Source of the DNA: Limnephilus marmoratus
Taxonomy: Eukaryota > Arthropoda > Insecta > Trichoptera > Limnephilidae
Length of the DNA: 64,000 bases
Direction: 5' to 3'
NCBI GenBank assembly: GCA_917880885.1
Contig: OU862912.1
Span: forward strand, 46,239,117-46,303,116
Both the position numbers and the translations under genes were made by a program. Position 1 is the stretch's first letter, and each line of letters starts with the position of its first letter. The notes beneath the pieces were generated by a model. It was given only the letters and a program-made list of their open reading frames with translations, did not search any database and was not told the origin of the DNA. Positions 22,780-31,819 of this stretch are shown piece by piece.

Positions 22780-23215
22780 TCCCTCACGCCTTTTTCCTTC
22801 CCGGAACTTCGTCTCTTTCGTTCCCTATAAAGACCCTCCCCACAGCATTCTCAAAAGATGACATGGGCCCTTAAGGAATTCTGTTCCTCAGGGCCTCCTG
22901 TGTGGAGCTAATGTAATAATATAATAATTAAACATTACTTCCAGAGATTTAGCCAGGTAGAGTGTTAGGCATTTATGTGACAAATTGAAGGCACAATTGC
23001 TAAAATCAGCCAGAAAAGTATGAACTAAAATTCCGCGCAAGAGTCCCATCCGCTCCCAACCGTACTCAAAGGAGCTATGGACTACGACCCAATTGAGGTA
23101 AGTTGTTAGAATGAAGGTGGTGGTAATGGGAAGGAGACGGAAGGAAAGCAAGGTAAGGAAGTATTGAACGTAGTAAACCTAGAGATCAGTTGAGACTTAA
23201 TAGCGTGTAACTAGC

Positions 23216-23313
23216 CAGCGGCCGAAAATCCACATTTCGTCGAAAGTTGTTCTGACGATCGTGCAGGGCAGTTACAATGAGAAAGATTAATTATTCTCCG
23301 TACCAGTTTTTAA
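23216..23313 (+). repeat. Inverted partner of 19,306-19,402
   Basis: Reverse complement of the earlier copy; contains ATCCACATTTCGTCGAAAG. Confidence 0.8.
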
Positions 23314-23392
23314 AATTATATATTTTTGATATTTTTTTAATGTAGCTATTACTTTGTGGTTATCCATTATAGAATAATGAAATAATTTTACT

Positions 23393-23460
23393 TTGTATAA
23401 ACCACTTATTTGATGTGCAAATCCGACCGGTTTCGGAACAAATCAGATTTAAAAATGACA
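23393..23460 (+). repeat. 'ACCGGTTTCGGAACAAA' repeat, copy 1
   Basis: TTTGTATAAACCACTTAT and CCGGTTTCGGAACAAA recur at 54,375-54,445. Similar motifs are common in insect repeats; class uncertain. Confidence 0.5.
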
Positions 23461-24214
23461 TATTTCTGATTTCCTCTGGTAATACTCTCTTAAGAGAGTG
23501 AAAGAGAATAATAAAAGCCAATATTAATGAACATATATTTTAGTGATGGCACATGATATCATACGAATTATATTCAACACTAGCATTTGACACTTTATAG
23601 AATGCCTGGGTTTCCATTTCAGTTCCATAAACACAAACATTTTAATGTAATAATTTTATTTATTTGTTTATCGTAAGTATTTTTTAAAGTGGGAGGGGGG
23701 TAAACCATCCAGTGACCAACATTATCAAATAAAGTTTATAAAAAAGTTAATGTAACAAACACAAAAAAATAATTAAATAGGTTTATTATTATAATATTTG
23801 GTCCAAAGCACAATATATCTATATATAACTTACGGAAAATAAGGGATTTGAAATTAAAATTCTCCTCAGTTTACTTGATGTGATAAGGTATCGGCGCAGT
23901 TTCCTTTTAAAATAGACCCAATGTGGACAAAAGTTTATCGGAAAGGCAACGTGAATAAAGGCTTCAACCTTCTACTAGATTATCAGGGCACACCTCCGAG
24001 ATTTATTTATTTTAATTTAGAGAAGTCAATAGTTTACAATTAATTTTTTTTATTTTTTATTTATTTACAAAAAGATACATAAATTATAATATATTTTTTA
24101 CAATAATTAATTACATAATACATGTATTTGATGTATTATACATATTCAATTCGCTTAGCTGAGAAACCCATTATGGATTTCCTCATTATACTAAAATGTA
24201 ATTAGTCCTTGTTC

Positions 24215-24540
24215 TACCGGTATTTCAATGCAATGGGAAACTAGCATCATTGATTACTTCGCCACCGGTGCACAATCTGGAAACACGCCAAATGCGCGCC
24301 CAGCTTTTGTATGTGGTTAACATTTGTCACATGAGAACGGGTCCTTTAGTACAATTTGCCGATCTCTGTGTTTCCTTCCTCCTACAACACGGGTCGCTTC
24401 AAAACCCAGGTTCACTCCTCCCTTTCCACAAAATGACCCTACACGCAGCATCCTCAAAGATGACATAGACCCTGAGGGAAACTATTTTCCTCAGGAAATT
24501 AGTTGAAAAAATTGCCTGTGTGGAATTAATTGAAAAAAAA
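24215..24540 (+). pseudogene. LINE C-terminus and 3' tail (same family as 2.6 kb)
   Basis: The sequence encodes, across frameshifts, VHNLETRQMRAQLLYVVNIC and FADLCVSFLLQ-type remnants that match the product of 2649-3035. It ends with the 3' hairpin CCTGAGGGAAAC/TTTTCCTCAGG and CTGTGTGGAATTAATTG. Multiple frame breaks and 5' truncation make it dead. Confidence 0.65.
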
Positions 24541-24724
24541 TTGTATATTTAAAAATGAATCGGCATATTTATGACAACAAATATTATGTAATACCTTTTA
24601 GTCGTCATATATGCTGATTAATTTTTAAATATGACATTTTTATTTGTTATATATATTTACAGTTTGGTAAACATTTAATACATTTTTAGTAATACATTTA
24701 ATACATAGAGATTTTATACTTATT

Positions 24725-25200
24725 TTTAAACGACTTCGAAAAGGAGGAGGTTCTCAATTCGACTGTATTTTTTTTTTATTTTTATTATTTTTTTTATGTT
24801 TGTTACCTCAGAACTTTCGACTGTGTGAACCGATATTGATGATTCTTTTTTTATTTGAAAGCTGGTGCTTTCCGTGTGGTCCAATTTTAATTTGGTCTCG
24901 TTCTGACAATGGCATCCATGAGAAAATCATATAAGTCTTAAATTTGCATCAAGTATGTGCGCGACAAATGGACGAATAACTCAATATCACGCCAACCGAT
25001 TTCGATGATTCTTTTTTTATTAGAAAGGATGTACTTCAAGGGTAGTTTGATGAGAGTTTGGTTAGGTTCTGATTATGGGATCCATGACAAAGTAACGGAA
25101 CTCTCCAATTCTGAAGAACAAATTTACGATACTCGGCCGAATCTTAATCGAATTAGTTAGTGTACTTCAGATTCACTAAAAATCAAAAAATAAACAAAAA
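24725..25200 (+). repeat. 'TTAAACGACTTCGAAAAGG' lepidopteran-type repeat
   Basis: Starts AAACGACTTCGAAAAGGAGG, followed by TTCGACTGTATTTTTT, TTGTTACCTCAGAAC and two CCGATwTnGATGATTCTTTT-type blocks (about 24,830 and 25,000). I recall very similar sequences from many moth and butterfly genomes. No coding role seen; the 24,957-25,160 frame is a shadow. Confidence 0.65.
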
Positions 25201-25538
25201 TTTTAACAAAACAAAAAAAAACGACTTAAAAAAATGCACTAAAAAGTAAAAAAATAATTTCGTTTTCTTCTACAACTTTATAATCGACTTACCTTTTCTA
25301 CTCATAAATATGTACGATTGCTATTTTTGGAGTCGGTGTCAACCAAGGTTCCCGCGGCCCGGCGTGTTCACTTGACAGCTCCTCTCCCGCCGACACCGAC
25401 TCCAAAAATAACAATCGTACATACATATTGATGAGTAGAAAAGGTAAGTTGATTATAAAGTTGTAGAAGAAAACGAAATTATTTTTTTACTTTTTAGTGC
25501 ATTTTTTTAAGTCGTTTTTTTGTTTTGTTAAAATTTTT
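25196..25538. mobile_element. Long palindromic MITE (145-bp arms)
   Basis: Left arm 25,196-25,340 and right arm 25,392-25,538 are near-perfect inverted copies. The 51-bp loop is GC-rich (CCCGCGGCCCGGCGTG). The outer ends are A/T-rich with ACGACTTAAAAAAATGCACT. It abuts the preceding repeat, whose own tail is also CGACTT-like, so the two may be one composite. Confidence 0.85.
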
Positions 25539-25539
25539 G

Positions 25540-26816
25540 TTTTCATTATTTTACATTATTTTTATTATAATTGAATTTACCTACATCAGAGAGAATGTTG
25601 TTGTGTTGAACAGTCTTTAAAGGCACCCATTCTGATTTGAATTTGTTTTACAGGGTTTTTTCATTAAAAAGATAGCACGAACGCGTGTGCTGTTTATTAT
25701 ACAAACATGTATAACGATGCAGAAAATGTATTTTTAGGGAACCCACTATTAATTAACTAATTAATTTACTAATGATACACGCCCAAAACAACAATGAGCA
25801 CCAATCGTGTCGTATTACACTACAAATTATTTTATAAGCCTAAAAATATTGATTACGTTTAAAAGCATTACAAGAACCAATATTTAAAATGAACGACAAG
25901 CAAAAAATGTATGTGTTCATAGGGTGGCTTATATCGCCAAGAATATAGGTAATAATCGCTTGGCAAACGGAGTCTAGAGGTCACGATATTTATTTTGTTA
26001 ATAATTTTAAAAGAAAGAAAGAAGTTTATCAATGGAAACCATCACACACAATTTTAACCTAAAAATTATATTTTTTGAGTTTTCTTACACGAGTACAAAT
26101 ATTTCAGCGCCCCAGAAGTGATTTTTCATAAAAACGGCGCTCTACAAATTATTATTATTATTTGTAATGAAAAAATACATTTCTTAATAGTTTTCGTTTA
26201 TATTTTTTATAAAATAATTAACAATTTTATTGTAATTCTACTCAATGGAAACGGTAGTAAAATATTCAATTTATCTAAAGCATGTTTTTTGTATTTATAA
26301 TATAAACCGATTCGTAGTAAAGACTAATTGAAAATAGTGACTTCACCAAGGATACTTCATGTTAGCAAGAAAAACAAGTTTGTGCAGAAATTGCCAACTT
26401 AACGAACAACTGTCATTAGTATATACTGGTTTGTGTGAGCTTATAGGTATCATTTTTTATTTATTTTAGTTATTTATTTTTTCAGGTTCTCCATAAAACA
26501 GTTATACACCAAATCATTACTGAGAAGATTACAAAATATAAGAGAAAAAAAGGCCAAGGGGTCAGTTTCACTATGCTGAGACATATGTCAAAAGATAGTT
26601 ACTGAACTCTCTATAGGTAACATTGAAGATGTCAATGCTCAATGCAGAATCGTTAAGCAGTTGAATTGCTTATGATAGATTAATATAATAGATTAATTAC
26701 TTATTATAATTATGTTAGATTCCTGATCATAAAAATCGAAACTCCAATTACATATTGTTCAATGTTGCAATATTACAATGTTACAATGATGATTTTAACT
26801 AGTGTCCGATCGAAAC
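25540..26816. other. No gene seen
   Basis: AT-rich; includes an ATT-tailed repeat end at 26,098-26,165 (listed). Frames are chance. Confidence 0.4.
26098..26165 (+). repeat. 3' end of an ATT-tailed retroelement
   Basis: CAGCGCCCCAGAAGTGATTT and AAAACGGCGCTCTACAAATT then an ATT run; matches 51,825-51,905 and the complement of 20,514-20,580. Confidence 0.65.
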
Positions 26817-27760
26817 TAGAGGTGGGTAAGTTCTGCATTTTTCCGGAAGCCTCCGAGACTTGCTTCCTTTTAAAAGTACACGAGTTCTAGGAGCAGGTCC
26901 CGGGTCCGAGTTCTTAGGTGCGGACTGGGCACTGGGTATTGTTGCGGCGCACCGAAACGGGACGCACGGGTTCAAAGAACTCGGAACCAGGACCTACTCG
27001 TAGAACCCACACGAGAACTCAGAACCCCGGAGTCGGACAAGACCCGTACGAGAACAAGGACCCGTCACCCGTGCAATGTAGGTACATTCAATGTATCTAC
27101 ACTGCACGGTCTTTTATTGAGAATTTAAATAAGTAATTTAATAAGCTGTAATGCTTTACTATAAACTATTATTTTATAATGCACGTCACCCGTTGATTAA
27201 CGATACCAGATAAGACGCTCTAATTAAAAACTATTCCGTGTCTAGCCGAAGCGGTCACGCACGTGTGTGTCGATCAACGAACAGCGATCGAATGAACGCC
27301 CAGCGCCCAGCAGTGTCATAGTTGGCCGGCCGCGGGTAGCGGGGAGTGTCGGGAACTCACCGAGACCCGCGACTCATGAGTGGAATGGTGAGTGACGCCG
27401 GACCGTGGATCGCGGAGCAAGCCGGCGGCCACGGGGTGAGTCAGGAATGTATGTTCGCGGCGTTCGCGCGAGTCCGGGAGTGGGCGGAATGAATGGATTG
27501 TGTCGCGATTCACGTAGCTTGGAACAAGGCGCTTGGGTTTAAAGGAACCCGGGACTTGTATTCGAGTGCGGTTTTCGCGCTTCGGCGTTGAGTTGCTCGG
27601 ACCGCCGGATTACCGCCGGATTTATTTGGATGCGGAGAGTACTGGGACTGGGCCGGGTTCTCTGGGAGTAGTCGATTTGAAAAAGGAGTGGGAGTAGGAA
27701 CCGCTTCCCGCAAAGGAGCGGATCACATGAGCCCATTCCAGCTGAACTGACACATCGCTA
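26817..27760 (-). mobile_element. Non-autonomous hAT element, copy B
   Basis: 944 bp with a perfect 8-bp duplication ATCGAAAC (26,809-26,816 and 27,761-27,768). Ends are TAGAGGTGGGTAAG and CTGACACATCGCTA, that is copy A inverted. Both ends match copy A closely (about 320 bp at the left and 100 bp at the right); the middle has indels that make it 134 bp shorter. GC-rich, no transposase. The hairpin seen in copy A is kept with changes at 27,068-27,109. Confidence 0.85.
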
Positions 27761-27801
27761 ATCGAAACAGGACTTACAATTCACGAACGCAAAGTTTAGG
27801 G

Positions 27802-27870
27802 GCGGCCGAAGGTTCGGCAGATTTTCTGCCGGAACTAGATTTTTTTGTTGAAACCGAACCTTCGGTCGGT
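27802..27870. repeat. Small inverted repeat next to hAT copy B
   Basis: CCGAAGGTTCGG near the left end and CCGAACCTTCGG near the right end, about 36 bp apart. Class unknown. Confidence 0.55.
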
Positions 27871-27874
27871 CACT

Positions 27875-28505
27875 AATTTTAACACAGGTATGGGCTTGGT
27901 AGATACAAAAATATTCCTGAAACTAACACGGTTGTGGCAAGTTAAAAAATCAAACGTACAAAAACAACAACAATTTAAAAACACCATGTAATTTTCTCTC
28001 AAAACTGCCAACGTGGGTGTAAAAAATCACCTTCTCACCTATTTAGTACCGGCAACGTTTAATTTTCTTTAGGGTTAAGTGGGGGTAAAACGTTGAAATA
28101 ATGAATGCAGGTAAACAAAGGTAAGTAAATGTTTGAACAAGTACGAACCCGACATTTCAGTGTACACTCGGAACGGTGCGGTGCGGTGTCGGCTTCGTAC
28201 GTCTGCATATACACGGGCATATCATCCCCTGAGTTGATAACATCCCCTAATTTGGATAAGAATGATTGAGCAGGAACACGCCTGCGCATAGCTAAAGCGC
28301 ATTATTGTCAGGTAGCTGCGCTGTGTAGCCATGAAAGCTCGACAAAGGCTCGCAGTGAGTTAAAGCCGCTGAGGGGGTAATTGATTTATTCCGAGATACA
28401 AGGGGGAGTTTAAGTGATATGCTAGTATGATTATAATTAGTAAGGATGGGTTAAACGTATTACTTAGGATTTCATACAAATAAAATCGGAGACGGCATTA
28501 TTTAT
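27875..28505. other. No gene seen
   Basis: AT-rich; the minus-strand frame 28,059-28,289 has no recognisable domain. Confidence 0.4.
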
Positions 28506-28507
28506 AA

Positions 28508-29242
28508 ATAACTAGCTGACCCGACAAACGTTATTCTGCCATATAAATTATTTCTAGTGAATATTTTGGTTGTTAAATAAAAAAATTACGAATGTATTGT
28601 AAGTGTGTGGGGATGGGATCTATGACATGGAATGGGGTGCTGAAGACGATGACCGCCGATAAAAACAAAAACACCAACTAAAGTAGGAAAATGAAATAAA
28701 GAAAATCAAAATTTCGAAGAGCAATTGAGTGTACGATATTTTTTGTCAGTCCGTCTTTAGCCAACACAAATAAGCTTGATGGTTTGCCCACGCGAGAATA
28801 TGATGCAGAATGAGATATCAAAATGACGTGAAGCTTCTCTTGAATGTCTTGCGCATGTGTGGATGAAAGTTCGATGAGGCGGACGTAGCGCCATCTGTCA
28901 TTCAACAACATGAATAATTTCGTTCTAATAATACGAAAGACGGTTAAATTTGTTCATACAAAAATACTAAAATCGCGATTAAAAAATGGGAGGGTGGGGG
29001 TAGGAGGGTTATAATTTGATATTATAGGTATTTTTTGATGCCGAATAAAAAAATAATACTAAAAAATAATTCTAGATAGGGACACCCTAATGACCTAGCG
29101 ATATGAAATATACCTACTTTAAAACCTATTCTCATACCTACCAAATATATATAAAAAAAATTCATAAAAATCAGTCCAGCCTTTTCGGAGGAGTGCGACC
29201 ACAAACACCGGGACACGAGATTTTTATATAAAAGAAGATACT
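28508..29242 (+). repeat. Lepidopteran-type 'AGCTGACCCG' repeat, copy 2
   Basis: Starts ACTAGCTGACCCGACAAACG and TTATTCTGCCATATAAATTA, ends ATCAGTCCAGCCTTTTCGG to ATTTTTATATAAAAGAAGAT. About 735 bp. Minus-strand frames inside are shadows. Confidence 0.65.
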
Positions 29243-29508
29243 TAGTATATTTGTTATATTTTTGTTAAATGTTTACTAATGGAGTATATTATCAAATATA
29301 CCCGTAAAAACCACTTAATAGTTTTCTGTCAAAAAATATTTATTTTTTGTATTAATATATGCCTACACGGGAATTTCAAAACATGTGATATACATAATAG
29401 TGGAACTAAATATCATGAGATAAATTATGCTAATTAATTCATATGGAACCCACGCAGAAAAATAGCAAATATTGTGCTATCATTGATTTGTTGAGGTATG
29501 TTATTACG

Positions 29509-29705
29509 GTTCCATGTCAACCGAGAATAAAGTCAACTCAACATCGCTTTGAAAAGTCATTAAAAGCTACGAATTTTTTTTTTTAAATTAGCCGATAACC
29601 CTAACCTAACGTAACCTATTTAACCAATTTTTTTATATATTATTTTCATCACTCTAACAGACCTTTCAGAGATGGTTCTGAGTTGGTTTCATTCCGAGTT
29701 ATCCG
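29509..29705. mobile_element. MITE family M1
   Basis: Left GGTTCCATGTCAACCGAGAA with AAAAGTCATTAAAAGC; core CCTAACCTAACGTAACCTAT; right CTTTCAGAGATGGTTCTGAG and TTGGTTTCATTCCGAGTT, inverted relative to the left end of 39,061-39,250. Confidence 0.55.
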
Positions 29706-30014
29706 GTCACCGTTATTACAGCCCGTTTTTAAATGTAATCAGTGCAGTTGATTATGTTATAGGTAGGTACTTAAAAAGAGACTTAAATTCAAAGAGAATT
29801 TCAGTTCATTGAACCCGATTTCTCGCAGGACTAATGCATAGATAATAATTGAAATTAGTTTTTTGGTTTTTTGAATTTTAAAATGTCACATAAATACTCA
29901 CATCACACGCGAAATTGTGTTTATAAGTATTTAATACAAAATCGTTGTAGTAAGTAAATTGATTACTTAACCAAAAACCGTGCTTCATAAGAAATTCAAT
30001 AATGAAATTATTAT

Positions 30015-30228
30015 TCTACGACTCGTTCTTGAGTTCAGCAGTTCGGCTGTGGAACGATTTACCGACCTCTGTGTTCCCTCTCTCCTACAATACGGATCTT
30101 TCCAAGACCTATGTTCACTTCTTCCTCTCCTCAAAAAGACCCTCCACACAGCATCCCCAAAGATGTCAAGCCTTGAGGGAAATTATTTTCTTCAGTCCCT
30201 CTTGTGTGGAATTAATGGAAAAAATATA
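30015..30228 (+). pseudogene. LINE C-terminus and 3' tail (same family as 2.6 kb)
   Basis: Frame at about 30,023 encodes LSSAVRLWNDLPTSVFPLSY then FFLSSKRPSTQHPQRC, matching the last ~45 residues of the 2.6 kb copy. The 3' hairpin remnant (CCTTGAGGGAAATTATTTTC) and TTGTGTGGAATTAATGG follow. Only about 200 bp survive. Confidence 0.7.
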
Positions 30229-30231
30229 ATA

Positions 30232-31617
30232 TATAAGAATTAGCAGCACGGCAAAGAAATAACCGATACCGGAGTTCTAATTGTATCAATAAAGTTAATT
30301 GGATTGCCGACCTAAATAGAGCATGTGAGAAGACATTTGAAGGAGACCTATGTACAGAGCCAGAAGACAGCTTATAAAGTAGAAAAAGAAAACATTCTTT
30401 GTATATTTTTAATAGAAATATATGTTAATGATACATTAAATGATATATATTTTTCAATGATAAATTACATTCATGGTTACAACCTTCAAAAGTTATTATA
30501 AAAATCTTTAAATCATAAGTAATAAAAATTAAACATTTATTCAGACTTTTAGAAAAAGGTCACTAGTTGTCCCATATAAATAAAATCAGATAGGTCAAAT
30601 CTTAGGATTTACCGTTCGGGCTTTTACAGTAACATATACATTTAAGACTCGCGACCGTCACCCTTTTTCTATCTTTTGTTCTTTTTATATTGTCGTTTCG
30701 ATTTATTTGTACCTATTATATTCTTAAATGAAAGATCTGTACCTAGACGTTGGACGAAAAACAAGTTAGGCAACTTTAGCTCTATAATATTTGGCACTCT
30801 TTCATGATTGACTGTGATGACATATCGATATTTGTGATGACATATCGGAACTCTATCAATCAACAACCCATTATTTTTAATTGATTAACTGAAATGGTAC
30901 TGCAATGCAAACAAGTTAAATTTAACTTTTGATTAATTTAGCGTTTATTTCACGATGTAATTCAATTCGATCCATTAATCACAATCTATTTACATATGAG
31001 CCTGTCAAATTGGTAGTCAATTTTATGTCAAATAAATCAACCACCGATGAAATGGTACATCTACGAAATTCAATAGCAAATAATATAAACATGATCGAGT
31101 GAACTAACTTCCGAATAATCGATGTATTGAATCGAGCACGTGTTGATAATACGAGAAGTAATAATGCCATTGAAATCGTATCGCGGCAGCAATCGTGGAT
31201 TATTACTGACATCGTTATAAGTAAACGTACCCGCGTGTGACGTTTGATAAGGTTTAATGGCACAGTTAATCCGTCAAGTAAATAAACTGAATTTTGGTAT
31301 TACGTGTAATCGGTTTATTGAATAGCAAGCCTAGAGGGAGTTGCAATCGATACCCTCTCAATAATAACTGTATTTCAAATCAATGAAATATTAAAGATTA
31401 TTTTGTAAAGAAGTTTTGGGGAAACAAAATATTACTAATTTTAAAATATTATACGAGTATGTGTTGATCAACCACCTTATTTGAGTTTAAAAGCGGCTAA
31501 CTAATCATGCTTTCTTTGAGTTAGATTAGTAGGGGTCGGAAGATTTTCAAGTAAGGAGAGCTAAATTGTGAAGGAAACAGGATAACAGAAATATCAAATA
31601 ACAGGTATTTTACAGGT
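30232..31617. other. No gene seen
   Basis: AT-rich. Minus-strand frames of 65 and 94 codons (30,669-30,866 and 30,979-31,263) have no recognisable domain or conserved neighbours. Confidence 0.4.
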
Positions 31618-31629
31618 ATTTTTTTTTTT

Positions 31630-31672
31630 ACTACCCTTCCATTTAAAGCATTTGCTTGTGTATGGAAGGGGA
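31630..31672 (-). promoter_or_regulatory. 3' UTR stem-loop of the LINE
   Basis: CCCTTCCAT (31,634-31,642) pairs with ATGGAAGGG (31,662-31,670). Inside it AAGC and GCTT pair around ATTT. It sits 4 nt from the poly(A) tail. LINE reverse transcriptases commonly recognise a 3' stem-loop; that this one is recognised is inference. Confidence 0.55.
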
Positions 31673-31819
31673 GTGTTCATAAATGCTATTAGTCATAAGT
31701 TAGTACTTAAATAATTAATTGTACATAAATATATGTGAGCTGCAGTATTTATTTGATAATGGAGTGAATTTTTAAAAAAAAAGAAAGAATGTAATGGAAA
31801 ACTAAGGATATTTGTAAGA

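Larger units (their letters stand above)
21385..22920 (+). mobile_element. SINE-like element S4, split by a hAT insertion
   Basis: The left part (21,385-21,701) has the S4 head GGGTACCGCCGCCCCGGAAA and GGTGCCTGGGCTCGCTGGGT. The right part (22,788-22,920) has the S4 tail CCCACAGCATTCTC to CCTCCTGTGTGGAGCTAATG. Removing 21,702-22,779 and one 8-bp duplicate gives a continuous element of about 450 bp, comparable to the 42.7 and 54.8 kb copies. Confidence 0.75.
22921..24214. other. Mostly no feature
   Basis: Holds a SINE-S1-like purine-rich piece at about 23,035-23,130 (GCTCCCAACCG) and the two repeats listed separately at 23,216 and 23,393. The rest is AT-rich without credible frames. Confidence 0.35.
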
